Source of the DNA: Hydrangea macrophylla
Lineage: Eukaryota > Streptophyta > Magnoliopsida > Cornales > Hydrangeaceae
Reading direction: 5' to 3'
NCBI GenBank assembly: GCA_033977485.1
Contig: CM066982.1
Span: 11,399,218-11,463,217, forward strand
DNA: 64,000 nt
The notes beneath the pieces were generated by a model. The model was not told the DNA's origin and ran no database searches. It saw only the letters and a program-made list of their open reading frames with translations. Below, one piece after another: positions 10,843-22,009 of the stretch. Numbering within the stretch: the stretch's first letter is position 1; each line of letters begins with the position of its first letter. The translations under genes were made by a program, and so were the position numbers.

Positions 10843-13800
10843 TCACAACCATTCAGAACTACATCTAAGACCTAGACTATCTAGATGACGATCAAAGACC
10901 TTCTGTGGTAAGGCCTTTGTAAACGGATCAGCAAGATTGTCAGCGGTGGCAATCTTGGTGACAGTCACATCTCCACGTTGAACTATATCTCGGATTAGGT
11001 GATATTTCCGCTCTACGTGCTTTCCCTTCCCGTGGTTCCTTGGCTCCTTGGACTGAGCCACTGCCCCACTATTATCGCAGTATAGCGTAATAGGTGACAG
11101 CGACGCTGGTACCACCTCGTGTTCCATAAGGAACTTCTTGAGCCAAACAGCTTCCTTTGCGGCTTCACAAGCAGCCACATACTCAGCTTCTGTAGTTGAG
11201 TCTGCAATGCATTTCTGCTTAATGCTCCTCCAACTAACAGCACCACCTCCCAAGGTAAAGAGATGTCCGGATGTCGACTTTCTCGAATCTTTATCTGACA
11301 TAAAGTCCGAGTCAGTGTATCCTACTGGAATTAACTCACTACCGCCGTACATAAGCATGTAATCTTTAGTTCTTCTCAAGTACTTAAGAATGTGCTTAAC
11401 GGCTGTCCAGTGCTCTGGACCAGGATTCGATTGATACCTGCTGACCATGCCAACGGCAAAGCAGATATCTGGTCTAGTGCATAACATCGCATACATGAGA
11501 CTTCCCACTGCCGAGGCATAGGGAATTCCTGCCATGCGATTCCTCTCCTCTTGTGTCTTTGGACACTGGTCCTTGGAGAACGCTAAACCATGCCTGAAAG
11601 GTAACAAACCTTTCTTCGAATTATCCATTGAAAACCTAGTTAGCACTTTCTCGATATAATCAGCTTGAGATAATCCCATTATCTTTCGCCTGCGATCCCG
11701 AAAGAGCTTTATCCCAAGAATATAGCTCGCCTCTCCTAGATCCTTCATATCGAAAGTACTAGCTAGCCAAACCTTGACCGTTGACAGCGCCGCTACATCA
11801 TTCCCAATGAGTAGAATGTCGTCAACGTAAAGCACAAGAAAAGCCACTACTTTCCCTTCACATTTCTTGTATACACAAGGCTCATCTAGATTCTGTATGA
11901 AACCAAACGACTTGACCGCTTGGTCAAATCGGATGTTCCAACTTCTGGATGCCTGCTTAAGCCCATAAATGGACTTTTGCAACTTGCATACCAAGTTACC
12001 TTTCCGACCAGCTATGAACCCTTCTGGTTGTTGCATATAGATGTCCTCCTCAAGATTGCCATTCAAGAATGCAGTCTTGACGTCCATCTGCCAGATTTCA
12101 TAATCTAGGCATGCAGCAATGGATAAGAGTATTCTGATGGACTTGAGCATGGCTACCGGCGAGAAGGTTTCCTCATAGTCAATGCCCTCCCTCTGAGTAT
12201 AGCCTTTCGCCACAAGCCTTGCCTTAAAGGTCTCAACCTTTCCATCAGATCCTCTTTTCCTCTTATAGACCCACTTGCAGCCAATGGGTTTAATATTGGC
12301 TGGAAGTTCTACAAGATCCCAGACCTGATTGGAATCCATAGATTCCAATTCAGCCTTCATAGCTTTAATCCAATGAGCTGAATCAACATCAGCCATTGCC
12401 TCTTCGTAAGTGGTAGGATCAGATTCAGATTCTATGGAGACAGCTTCAAAAACTTCTCCTAAGAACATGTATCTATCAGGCTGGCTGATAATCCTCCCAC
12501 TACGACGAGGTACCGGTGCGGAAATGGGTGAAGAAGTGGTATTTTCTTGATTTTCATCGTTATCAACTGCGGGTTGGACTGAGGGCTCTCCTTCTATCTC
12601 TCTAAGATCTATCCTTCCCTTAGGTTTATGGTTCATGATATAATCATCCTCCAAGAAAACAACATTTGTACTAACAAACACTTTCTGTTCTCTTGGATCA
12701 TAAAAATACCATCCATAAGTACCCTTTGGATACCCTACAAAGTAACATACTTCCGATCTAGAATCCAACTTGCTCATCTTTCCTTTGAGCACATGTGCCG
12801 GACACCCCCATATCCGGAGATGTTGCAAAGAAGGCTTGCGCCCAATCCACATCTCTCGTGGTGTCCTGGGAACAGATTTGCTTGGTACTAGATTTAGTAT
12901 GTATGCAGCGGTTTCCAAAGCATAACCCCAAAGGAATAATGGCAACTCTGAATAACTCATCATCGACCTAGTCATGTCTAAAAGAGTCCGATTCCTTCTC
13001 TCCGCTACACCGTTCTGCTGAGGCGTACCAGGTGCAGTCAACTGTGACAGAATCCCATTCTGTACGAGGTGATCAATAAACTCATTAGAGAGGTACTCGC
13101 CACCTCGATCAGATCGAATGGCCTTGATATGTGTGCCCGATTGCTTCTCCACTTCAGCCCTAAACTCTTTGAACTTTTCAAAGGCTTCAGACTTGTGCTG
13201 CATTAGGTACACATATCCATACCTAGAGTGGTCATCGGTAAATGTTATGAAATACTCATAACCACCCCTTGCTCTAATATTTATTGGTCCACACACATCA
13301 GTATGAACTAATTCCAACAATGCATTGGTCCTGTTGCCCTTTGCAGGAAAGGGCCTTTTGGTCATCTTACCCTCCAAACAAGACTCGCAGACTTCCATTG
13401 GTTCGAGAACCAAATCGCCTAAGACCCCTTCTTTGACTAGTCTGCCAATCCTATTCAGATTGATATGGCCAAGCCTCATATGCCAAAGCCTTGTTGGATT
13501 AGTGGAAGGTTCCTTTCTTTTAGATGGTAAAGTTACCACTGAGTTATTAAGTTCCAAACAAGAATCTTTTGAAATATTGGGAGTAATCACATACAAACCA
13601 TTTGATTTAACACCAGAACATATAAAAGAACTGTTTCTTTTAATCACAACTTCAGTTCCAAAATGAAAAGAATAACCATTATTCGATAAATTAGAAACTG
13701 AAATTAAATTACGTCTCATTGAAGGGACGTAAAGTACATCTGATAAAATCAAAATTTTATTGTCTAGAAATTCTAAAACTACGACTCCTATAGCAACCGC

Positions 13801-14832
13801 AGAAACGGTTGCGCTAGAACCTAGAGTAAGTACGATTTTCCCATCACTGCACCTCCTGGTTGATCTGAACCCCTGCAATGAATTACAGATATGGTTAGTC
13901 GCACCAGAATCAATGCACCAAGTGTTTGAAGTATCCGTAATAAAACTTACTTCAATCACATGTGATTCAATCATACCTTGAACTCTTGTAGCTAAGAATT
14001 CTGGACAGTTCCTCTTCCAGTGGCCCTTCTCACCGCATTGGAAACACTTTCCTTTGCCTTGGCCACCCACCTTCCCTTTGCCCTTACCTTTTCCCTTAGA
14101 TTTTGCAATCTTAGGGACCGGTCCAACACTTGAACCACCAGTGCCAGCCTTCTTCTTTCCTTTCTTACCTTTGGGTGTAGATCGGGAAGAAGAAGCGCTT
14201 TTCTCAACGTTTAAAACGCTGCCCCCAGGTTTGATCACCCCTTCTGCTGCCAGTAAAGAACTCATTAATTCGCTCATTGAAAAATCCATTTGATTCATAT
14301 TATAGTTAAGTTTGAATTGAGCGAATGATGGCGACAGCGAGTTGAGGATCATATCAACTTGGGTCTGTGCATCGATGTTGGCTCCCAAGGTCTCCAGTTC
14401 GTTTAAATAACCAATCATTTTTAAAACATGTTCTTTGACTGGAGTACCTTCCGACATCTTTGCACTCATTATCTTCTGCATGGCTACCTGTTTGGCAGGC
14501 CTGCCATGCTCCCCAAACATCTTTTTCAGGGATGTGATAATGTCACTGGCAGAATCGTTCGATTGGAATTGGTGTTGTAACACACCAGCCATTGAGGCCA
14601 GAATGTAACAACGGGCCATTCCATTCGACTTCTTCCATTTGTCGAACTCGCGTCTGGCAGCTGCCGAAGCATTTGCCGCGGGTTCTTCAGGGCTTGGGGT
14701 GGTGAGGACATATATGTGATCCTCCGCAGTTAAAACGATGTCAAGGTTACGTTTCCATTCAGTGTAGTTATTTCCAGTTAACTTGTTTTGAGTGAGTATG
14801 GTGGCAAGTGGACTAAATGCAGATCCAGACAT
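10843..14832 (-). CDS. Copia Gag-Pol polyprotein
   Basis: A single 1329-codon ORF. Gag occupies about residues 10-250, followed by a lysine/glycine-rich segment and one zinc knuckle [14 protein letters not shown] (from residue 263). Protease [12 protein letters not shown] has its Asp at residue 308. Integrase comes before RT, as in copia: an HHCC finger (HMRLGH...CESC) and DDE residues Asp512, Asp575 and Glu611, with 35 residues between the last two. RT carries YVDDILLIG (Asp1004-1005), and RNase H has [15 protein letters not shown] and CDNSGAVA. The ATG at 14832 is the natural start; the stop lies only 15 bp from the 3' LTR. No frameshift or stop interrupts it and all catalytic residues I can identify are present. 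It would produce particle proteins and the enzymes for reverse transcription and integration. Expression is expected from the 5' LTR at 16529-18024. Confidence 0.95.
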   Translation of the reverse strand: MSGSAFSPLATILTQNKLTGNNYTEWKRNLDIVLTAEDHIYVLTTPSPEEPAANASAAARREFDKWKKSNGMARCYILASMAGVLQHQFQSNDSASDIITSLKKMFGEHGRPAKQVAMQKIMSAKMSEGTPVKEHVLKMIGYLNELETLGANIDAQTQVDMILNSLSPSFAQFKLNYNMNQMDFSMSELMSSLLAAEGVIKPGGSVLNVEKSASSSRSTPKGKKGKKKAGTGGSSVGPVPKIAKSKGKGKGKGKVGGQGKGKCFQCGEKGHWKRNCPEFLATRVQGMIESHVIEVSFITDTSNTWCIDSGATNHICNSLQGFRSTRRCSDGKIVLTLGSSATVSAVAIGVVVLEFLDNKILILSDVLYVPSMRRNLISVSNLSNNGYSFHFGTEVVIKRNSSFICSGVKSNGLYVITPNISKDSCLELNNSVVTLPSKRKEPSTNPTRLWHMRLGHINLNRIGRLVKEGVLGDLVLEPMEVCESCLEGKMTKRPFPAKGNRTNALLELVHTDVCGPINIRARGGYEYFITFTDDHSRYGYVYLMQHKSEAFEKFKEFRAEVEKQSGTHIKAIRSDRGGEYLSNEFIDHLVQNGILSQLTAPGTPQQNGVAERRNRTLLDMTRSMMSYSELPLFLWGYALETAAYILNLVPSKSVPRTPREMWIGRKPSLQHLRIWGCPAHVLKGKMSKLDSRSEVCYFVGYPKGTYGWYFYDPREQKVFVSTNVVFLEDDYIMNHKPKGRIDLREIEGEPSVQPAVDNDENQENTTSSPISAPVPRRSGRIISQPDRYMFLGEVFEAVSIESESDPTTYEEAMADVDSAHWIKAMKAELESMDSNQVWDLVELPANIKPIGCKWVYKRKRGSDGKVETFKARLVAKGYTQREGIDYEETFSPVAMLKSIRILLSIAACLDYEIWQMDVKTAFLNGNLEEDIYMQQPEGFIAGRKGNLVCKLQKSIYGLKQASRSWNIRFDQAVKSFGFIQNLDEPCVYKKCEGKVVAFLVLYVDDILLIGNDVAALSTVKVWLASTFDMKDLGEASYILGIKLFRDRRRKIMGLSQADYIEKVLTRFSMDNSKKGLLPFRHGLAFSKDQCPKTQEERNRMAGIPYASAVGSLMYAMLCTRPDICFAVGMVSRYQSNPGPEHWTAVKHILKYLRRTKDYMLMYGGSELIPVGYTDSDFMSDKDSRKSTSGHLFTLGGGAVSWRSIKQKCIADSTTEAEYVAACEAAKEAVWLKKFLMEHEVVPASLSPITLYCDNSGAVAQSKEPRNHGKGKHVERKYHLIRDIVQRGDVTVTKIATADNLADPFTKALPQKVFDRHLDSLGLRCSSEWL

Positions 14833-16512
14833 TATGATTACTGAAAATCAAAACAAACAAAATAAATATGGATATCAGAATTGACAGTTTGAAATAAAAG
14901 AACCCTTAAAACTCTTATTTAAAACCAAGTCGCCGGAATATCGAAACGAAAGAATAAAGCCTCCGTGTGGTGGTCAATGTTCGATCTTTCGATTTATCAT
15001 GACTTATCCGCTATGCAACTCTTGCAAAATAGCCATGACTCCCGAACCTATTTGATCTCTAAGTTTCTGAATAATGCCCCGTGTGGGATCCCTTATCCAT
15101 AGCTTAGCTAGTGTATACCATTAACTAGGATCCAATCACAACCGTCTCAAGTAGCGCCTCCGTGTGGTGGTCACCCTCTAACACGTCTGATTGATCCTAT
15201 CCATAGGAAGTTCACATCTAGTAACCAATGAGCAGTGTACCCTCCGTATTGAATGATCACCCCTGGCGAGGTGACACAGAATACACTACTCATCTTACAA
15301 TGAACCGTTAATGGAAGATCGTGGGTGTTATTTGATAAGACCCTCTCCCACTAGATTTAGTAAATTAAGGATTTTGCTTTTGAAAAATGTTTCCACATAC
15401 TACCCATAAACATCCAATGTTTACTAATGTGTTGAAAACGGTTTTTGAATTTTATTTTAGAAAACTTGTTTTAAGTGCATGCAACAATGTATTATACGCC
15501 AATCACAAAACAAGCACATAAAACAAAAAACTAAAATGAAATATAGGCATTCAAACAATGCCTCTATCTCCCATGGCTTTATTTCCATAGAACACCTTCT
15601 TGGTTTGGTCGCCTCCGACTCCATCTTGATGGACAACGGCTCCTTGCTCCATCTTCATGGAATTTCTAATTCTATTACATTGGACTTATGCTTCTTTTGA
15701 AGCTTACAATTTATCTAGAAAAAAGAAATAGCAAAAATGAAATAAAAGGCTAGGGAAACCGGTGCGACTTTCCTTTTCGTAGGATTGAAGCCGCAGCGCC
15801 CTTTACATACGCCTTAAAACCAAACCATTAATAAATTACAACATGCACCAATCTCAAATAATTTAAATATAAATATTTAAACGACTTGGTGCCATGGGAG
15901 ATAGCGACTAATTTTGCTGCAAAAGGGTTAGTCGTACATACATCCACACATACATAACAAATATATGTAACTATTGGAACACTTAATTGATTCACACAGT
16001 ATATAAACACTTTACATACTGAATTAGAACTTAAAACAGCATCTTACTTCTCTGTCACAGTTCGATCGATCGAAGACCGTTCGATCGCTCGAACCTTCGA
16101 TCGATTGAACACTGTTCAATCGCTTGAACATTCTGTTTCACAGAATGATTTGAAAATTTTACAGAATATTTTAAAATTAAAGTTTTTAATTTCAAAACAC
16201 TTTAAAACTGTGAAACAGAGAACCTGACAAAGTATCTATCTCGATCGATCGAACTTCGTTCGATCGATCGAATACCAGAAGGTTCGATCGATCGAAGACT
16301 GTTCGATCGATTGAGAACAGAATGTTCGATCGATCGAAACAAGTTCGATCGATCGAACCCACCTTGCATCCTATGCAATCACAGTTTTGTATTCTGCTGC
16401 GATAACACTGCAGAAACAGATCTGTGACGATGCAGTTTCGAAAACAGTTCTAAAATCAACATGCAAATCAAAACTAGGGTTCCAAAAACGCATTTATAGA
16501 TCCAAACGAGCG
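14833..16512 (-). other. Long untranslated leader of the copia element
   Basis: About 1.7 kb between the PBS and the gag ATG without a convincing gene. It contains two copies of a GCCTCCGTGTGGTGGTCA-like motif (near 14960 and 15157), a related CCCCGTGTGGGATCCC near 15077, and the palindrome array at 16062-16360. Such a leader may hold RNA packaging or dimerisation signals, but nothing in the sequence proves this. Confidence 0.7.
16062..16360. repeat. Array of TTCGATCGATCGAA palindromes in the copia leader
   Basis: Roughly ten copies, exact or one base off, of the self-complementary motif TTCGATCGATCGAA, in two clusters (16062-16125 and 16240-16360) with 5-20 bp spacers. The motif is the same as in the U3 cluster of the LTRs but the spacers differ, so this is a dispersed motif array and not a simple tandem repeat. 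Confidence 0.9.
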
Positions 16513-16526
16513 TGGCTCTGATACCA
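16513..16526 (-). promoter_or_regulatory. Primer binding site, initiator tRNA-Met
   Basis: The minus strand reads TGGTATCAGAGCCA, complementary to the 3' end of plant initiator tRNA-Met, two bases from the 5' LTR edge at 16529. It is the standard copia primer site. Confidence 0.92.
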
Positions 16527-16875
16527 ATTGAAGGAATAAGTGGTTTAAAGTTAGAGTTTAAACGCGCAGCGGAAATAGGTTAAGTTATAAAACTTTTGGT
16601 ATTCCATGATCTACTACTCGTCAATTCCATAGATGCGTACAAGGGGGTGCAAGAATTATACCTTAGTGTCTTGAACCCAATTCTGAAACTTTAACTTCCA
16701 GCAGCCTCCACTAGATGATCTTCACCCTTATGACTCCTGCGGATGCCTGTCGGAAAGACTAGGGTTGGTGGGAACCCTAATAGAGAGGATAGGAAGGTTT
16801 TGGGAAGACTATGATAGTTTCTGCAGCTTCTGCGTATAAAAACGACGATCACTTACTTCCATAACGCAGCTGCCC

Positions 16876-16883
16876 TATTTATA
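16876..16883 (-). promoter_or_regulatory. TATA box of the copia 5' LTR
   Basis: TATAAATA on the minus strand, in a GC-richer context (GGCAGC downstream). It is identical in the 3' LTR at 9679-9686. Correct orientation to drive gag-pol. Confidence 0.75.
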
Positions 16884-16905
16884 GATTTCCAGAACCGACC
16901 TAGAC

Positions 16906-17018
16906 TTTGATCGATCGAAGTGACTTCGATCGATCGAACCTTCGATCGATCGAACCATTCTCGATCGATCGAACCTGCTGACTTCAATCGATCAAACATA
17001 CTTCGATCGATCGAACCT
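16906..17018. repeat. Six-copy TTCGATCGATCGAA palindrome cluster in copia U3
   Basis: Six copies of the GATCGATC palindrome, some with a single base change, just upstream of the TATA box. The same cluster occurs in the other LTR at 9708-9820, where fewer copies are mutated; the differences between the two (CGATC to TGATC, CGAAC to CAAAC) are CpG transitions. Confidence 0.92.
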
Positions 17019-18025
17019 GTCTTAACAGCTTCCTCAAGTGTCTTTCCAAGCATCCTAGCGGAGCTAAGAGTGGGACCTCCTAGGCTCTTTATTGTTGGCT
17101 CAGACCAGTTTGTTAATTACCATGACCAAACTCTTTGATCAGTAAACTAACTAACTGGTCAGTTAACGTTTATTCCACTATAAAACGATAACTGAACTCC
17201 AACGCAAAAGAACATATCCGAAGCGATAACTAGACTTGTATGGTGTACTAATGTCCCTCTACCGTCAGCATTCGTAATCATATTCAGGTAGTCGGATAAC
17301 TGTTACTGTCATCCTGAATCATGATTACTTCTTGTATTCCTTGAGTCCCATTCACTACTCATGATTACCAAACATGTTGATAACTCTTATCAACAAGACT
17401 GCAGTACTCAGTAATCAACTTGGTGACATTCTCAAGGGAATGCTTACTCTGAATCAGAGGGTAGATTCTATCTTGACAATATATGTTCACAACCCTATGG
17501 ACATGACATACCCAAGATACCCAGGTGTTGATCTTCTATAGACCTCACTGATTGGTAAGTTAAAGCAGCCATATCCATAGTCTGTGTTCATAATCATCTC
17601 AAGATTGAGAACACGTACCTTATACAAGTTATGAGTTCCTATTGACTGTTGACAGCCTTAAGCGTCAATAGGAAAGCTCAGGTCTGTCAATGCACTATAA
17701 GCACTAGCATATCAACTAAGAGCTACACTCTAGTGATTGAGATTAATCACTCCATCCAATGGTAGTTAATTATGCTACAGTGTAGACCTGATGAGGTATC
17801 CAGTCTCATCATCCACTGTGACATATTCTAAGTATCAAGGAATAGTAATTCGTATCTCACTTGTGTGTATCTCATACACACACGAATTGCTTACTATGAT
17901 ACTTAAGGATAAAACAATCATCTCATGAAAGAAACATACACAATGAAATGTAAAGCTGATATCCATATATTATAATGCTAATGTCTCATACATAAAGTGG
18001 TGGTTTGAGGGCACAAACCCAACAC

Positions 18026-19657
18026 TTAGAAGATTATGACTTCGAACTACAGTATCATCCAGGGAATGCAAATGTAGTGGCCGATGCGCTGAGTCGCAAG
18101 TCACGAGGTTCCTTGGCTTGTCTGGCCATTCAGGAATGAAATATGCTTGATCAGATTGGGGAGTTTGAGGTAGAGCTTGACGACTCTGATGATCGTACTT
18201 CATTATATTCTGTTATGGCTCAACCGTCGATCATTCAATAAGTGAAAGATGAGCAACAATCTGATTCGGTAGCATCTACTTTACGTATGCGAATTCTTTG
18301 AGGTGATGTTATAGAAGGTTGGACTTTTGACTCTGAGCGTGGGTTGAAGTTCAAAGACCATTTGTTTGTGTCATTGGCAGTTCATGAATAAGTGATGAAG
18401 GAATTCCATTATTCACGATTAGCAGTGCATCCGGGAGGTAACAAAATGTATCATAATTTGCGACGTCAGTTTTGGTGGAAGGGCTTGAAGCATGATGTCG
18501 CTAAGTTTGTATCTCGTTGTTTGACTTGTCAACAAGTGAAAGCCGAACATCAGAGACCTGCAGGGTTATTACAACCATTACCAATTTCAGAGTGGAAATG
18601 GGAGCACGTGACAATGGATTTTGTAACAGCACTCCCTAGGTCACCACGTGGTCATGACGCCGTTTGGGTCATTGTGGATCGTTTGACAAAGTCTGCACAT
18701 TTTCTGGGAATGCGTTTGACCGATTCGGTTGAGGTCCTTAGTCGCTTGTATATTCGAGAGATCATTCGGTTACATGGAGTCCCTGTTTTGATTGTGTCGG
18801 ATCGAGATCCGTGGTTCACTTCATTGTTTTGGGAAGGTCTCCAAAAAGCTTTGGGGACAGAATTGAGATTGAGTATGGCTTTTCATCCTCAGACGGATGG
18901 TCAGTCAGAACGTACTATACAAACCTTAGAAGATATGTTACGAGCTTGTGTTATGGACTTCAAAGGTAGTTGGGAAGACCACCTACCATTGATCGAGTTT
19001 GCGTATAACAATAGTTATCAAGCGAGTATTCAGATGGCATCGTTTGAGGCCCTATATGGACGACCGTGTCGTTCTCCCGTATGTTGGACAGAAGTTGGAG
19101 AAATGTCTCTGTTGGGACCAGATCTAGTAAGAGAAACTACTGAAAAGATAAAACTGATTCGTACGAGGATACTTACGGCTCAGAGCCGACAGAAAAGTTA
19201 TGCTGATAAGAAGAGGAGACCGTTGTCCTTTGAAGTTGGAGATCATGTGTTTCTCAAAGTTTCACCTCGTCGTGGTGTGCTTCGTTTTGGACAGGATAAG
19301 AAGCTTTCATCTCGTTTCATTGGACCTTTCCAGATTTTAGAACGTGTGAGTGAAGTTGCCTATCGATTGGCTTTGCCTCCGCAGTTGGCAAAAGTTCATA
19401 ATGTATTTCATATCTCAATGCTTCGGAAGTATGAACCTGATCCGTCTCATGTTTTAGATTGGACTGATTTACCATTGGAGCAAGATGCGTCCTATGAGGA
19501 GCAACCAGTACAGATTCTGGAAGCTAAAGAACATGTGCTTCGTGGTAGGACTATTCGTTTGGTTCGAGTATTGTGGCGACACCATGGTACAGAGGAGACT
19601 ACTTCGGAGAATGAGAAAGAGATGCGCGATCGATATCCGCAATTATTCTCGTCTTGA
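18026..19657 (+). pseudogene. Gypsy pol: RNase H end, integrase, chromodomain-like tail
   Basis: Continues the gypsy frame after the copia element ([17 protein letters not shown]). In-frame stops occur at 18137-18139, 18239-18241, 18299-18301 and 18389-18391; the rest is open for 421 codons to 19657. The integrase shows an [16 protein letters not shown] zinc finger and the DDE triad Asp76, Asp137 and Glu173 (counted from 18392), with 60 and 35 residues between. The C-terminal module (GPFQILERVSEVAYRLALP, VFHISMLRKY) ends in a chromodomain-like segment. The integrase core is intact but it cannot be translated from this mRNA as a polyprotein. Confidence 0.9.
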
Positions 19658-19692
19658 GTTATTTGTTTTCTGTTGATTAATATCTATGTGCG

Positions 19693-19729
19693 AATTTCGC
19701 GGACGAAATTTCTTTTAAGGTGGGTAGGA
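19693..19729 (+). promoter_or_regulatory. Conserved hairpin and polypurine tract
   Basis: AATTTCG (19693-19699), loop CGGA, then CGAAATT (19704-19710) form a perfect 7-bp stem. It is followed by the purine tract AAGGTGGGTAGGA, which abuts the 3' LTR (TGTAATACCCC at 19730). The same arrangement, with a changed outer base pair, precedes the 3' LTR of the element at 53956. Confidence 0.8.
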
Positions 19730-22009
19730 TGTAATACCCCGTATTTTATCTTCGCATTTTAAAAAAAATAAAAAATAATTAATAATAATAATAATAATAA
19801 AATACCAGTTTTGAAATTTGTGCAGTATAAGTTTTACCTGCGTGTGTGTCATCGCGTGAGCTCAACACACACGAATATCTCTCTCTCTCTCTCTCTTTCG
19901 GATGCACACACACACCCACATATTATTTCATACACACACATATATATTATTACATATATAAACAAACATATGTTTACTTATATACACACACACACAAACT
20001 TATATTCATTCAAGGAGATTGATTCAAGCTTTGGGTAAATCTTATTTGGGTAAGCTTTACTGTTTTGATTTTAGTTATTATAAACTGTAGAGATAGATAT
20101 ATATATATATATTCATATATATATATATGTATGTATCGTTAAGGGTCCGAAAATAGCGGGCAGAAAAACTGTGTCAGAAACTCGATTTCTTTATATCAGA
20201 TGAAAGGTCTCGATCCCACGAGGCTCCATTTCAAATTTCAAAAGCTAATTTAATACGGTCACGACGAACAGTCGATTTTAAGTTTTGTCACTATTCGAAT
20301 TTTTGATAAAATCAAGAGCTATGGTTCAATTCATGAAAAATCGATTTCATATTTGAAATCTATGTGGAAAAACAATGAATTTCATATATTGGGAGTATTG
20401 TTTTAATTAAGTCTGAAAAATTATTTAAATTACAGAAGCTTCGTGGAAGACAATAATGTGGCCTGGTTCGCGGCTCGTGCGTGCGAGCGAGGATCCGCGC
20501 GAGCAAACCGCGCGCGCGACCAGGCTGTTTTCTAAAATTGTTCTTTTAAAATATCCACGTAACCTTTGTGTATATAATCCGTGCGAACGACCTGCGCGAG
20601 CGAGGGCCCGTACGAGCGGTCCGCTCGAGCGAGCTGAGGCAGTTTGATAAAAACTTCTGTTTTGTTCTACTTGAGTCAGAACCGAGCTAAGGGACCTTGT
20701 ACCCTAAGTTTTAAGAGTTGTACTTTGCCTTTGTAGTAGTTGTACTCATGCTTTGAGGTGTTGTACCTCACTAATATACGCGCATTATTGTATATTGAGA
20801 TTTGTAATAGATTGAGCAGTTCCGGTTTCTATTCTGATTAATTATTCAGTCTATCCTCGGTGAACGGTAGTTCCGTATAACCCTCAATAAAGTTGTATAA
20901 CATGTTAATAGTGTACTTACATGTTTACTTGAGCTGCTATGCCTTAAGTGGTTACTTGAGTTGCTATGCCTTATGTGTTTACCTGGATAATTTCAGCATG
21001 TCTATTGTGTTGCTTTGAATTGATAGCTTGTCTTAATAATCCGTCTTATGAATTATTAAATATGTTTGGATGCTTAGAGCTCGCATATGTCATATCATTT
21101 CATAAGCATGAGCATGAACACGAAAATCACGAAAATGATTTTGGGATGAAAGACCTTAGAGGCTTCCAGGTTTTAAAAAGGGAAGACCTTAGAGGCTTCC
21201 ATGCATAAAACCCTCTCGGAGGAATTTTGTTTTGAAAAGTTAGAAATCCCGGATTTGTGGGTAGGCATGTGAGGTGGGTACCACTAGGAACTCGAATTGC
21301 GGGATGTGCTGCAAGAAACCCCCGTAACGATAAAGGCTATGCCTCCGTGTAATTCGTAAGGCCCAAAGTCCCGCACGTTTGAGGCTAGGCCTACGTGGAC
21401 GGGAAGCCCATGGTCCGGGTAATGATATTGACGATTTAGGGTGAGTGTTTGAAAAGGCATGTAAATGATTTTTATGCATTGACATTGGCATTCATTGCAC
21501 TCACGCATGTTATATAACAGATGTTATTGTGCGGTTATATGACTATACGAGCCTTTTGGCTTATGGACTATTAAACCTTTCTTTCAGGTGATATAGATAA
21601 GGGCAAGGCCCCGAGGCTTGACAATGCTTCCGCTATAGTTTGAAGACCCCGTGTGTGGGGATTATCATTTAGTTAATGTGACAAAACTTTGATTTCAAAG
21701 AACATGTTATGTTTCAATTGGACAAATGTTAGTCCACCGACTTTTAAATAAAGAGATAGCTCAACTATGATTTTCCGCTGCTTATATTTAAAACGTTTTG
21801 TTTCAAGAAAAGAATATTTCAAATGAAAACCAGTTTTGTGTTTTATAAATGCTTTTCAAAGGATAAACATATATTTCAAGTAACCCTCGGAACCTAGGGC
21901 TCGGGGAGTTACGGAATAGTGTCAAAGCCTTCTACTGTCGTTGATTGTTATTATGCTTCCGCCGGTTGACACCCCGTCGCCGGGAATCGTGGCGGGGCGG
22001 GGCGTCACA
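19730..22009 (+). mobile_element. 3' LTR of the old Tekay-like element
   Basis: Starts TGTAATACCCCG right after the PPT and ends GGGGCGTCACA at 22009, the edge typical of this lineage. About 2280 bp. It includes CT, CA and TA microsatellites (19876-20000), a CpG-rich palindrome array (20465-20636) and a candidate 3' splice site CTTTCAG/GTG at 21591-21599. Its 5' partner is not in the window. No gene inside. Confidence 0.85.
20465..20636. repeat. GCGAGC/GCTCGC motif array in the gypsy LTR
   Basis: Two clusters (20465-20522 and 20580-20636) rich in GCGCGAGC-type words and their complements, e.g. GTGCGAGCGAGG and CCGCTCGAGCGAGC, in otherwise AT-rich DNA. Very similar words recur at 49221-49294, 50049-50104 and 50176-50312 in unrelated LTR debris. 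Confidence 0.75.

Larger units (their letters stand above)
9332..18024 (-). mobile_element. Ty1/copia retrotransposon, apparently intact
   Basis: An 8693-bp element with 1496-bp LTRs at both ends (9332-10827 and 16529-18024), a 5-bp TSD CTTAG, a PBS for initiator tRNA-Met (16513-16526), a purine-rich tract next to the 3' LTR, and one uninterrupted 1329-codon gag-pol ORF on the minus strand. By eye the LTRs differ at about ten positions, nearly all transitions. Compared with the five stops in its gypsy host it is young, and every part needed for transposition appears present. The leader of about 1.7 kb is long for copia. Sub-lineage not assigned. Confidence 0.95.
16529..18024 (-). mobile_element. 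5' LTR of the copia element
   Basis: Same length as the 3' LTR. On the minus strand a TATA box TATAAATA lies at 16876-16883, so transcription should start near 16850 and run leftward through the PBS into gag-pol. The palindrome cluster 16906-17018 lies 20-135 bp upstream of the TATA box, where promoter-proximal activator sites would be. By eye, differences from the 3' LTR include C/T at 16567 and 16750. Confidence 0.95.
7515..22009 (+). mobile_element. Old Tekay-like Ty3/gypsy (chromovirus) element, split by two insertions
   Basis: Plus-strand element visible as protease-RT-RNase H (about 7519-9331), a copia insertion (9332-18024), the RNase H tail and integrase (18026-19657), a hairpin/PPT (19693-19729) and a 3' LTR (19730-22009). 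Gag and the 5' LTR are missing because the Athila element begins immediately to the left; they should lie left of that element if this is a nested insertion. The C-terminus of pol (RLVRVLWRHHGTEE...MRDRYPQLF) matches the chromodomain-like tail of Tekay-type elements. At least five in-frame stops mark it as an old, inactive copy. Confidence 0.85.

Noticed and set aside
16062..16360. CRISPR-like repeat array
   Set aside because: Repeats are short self-complementary palindromes with irregular spacers in a plant retrotransposon leader; no cas genes and wrong domain of life.
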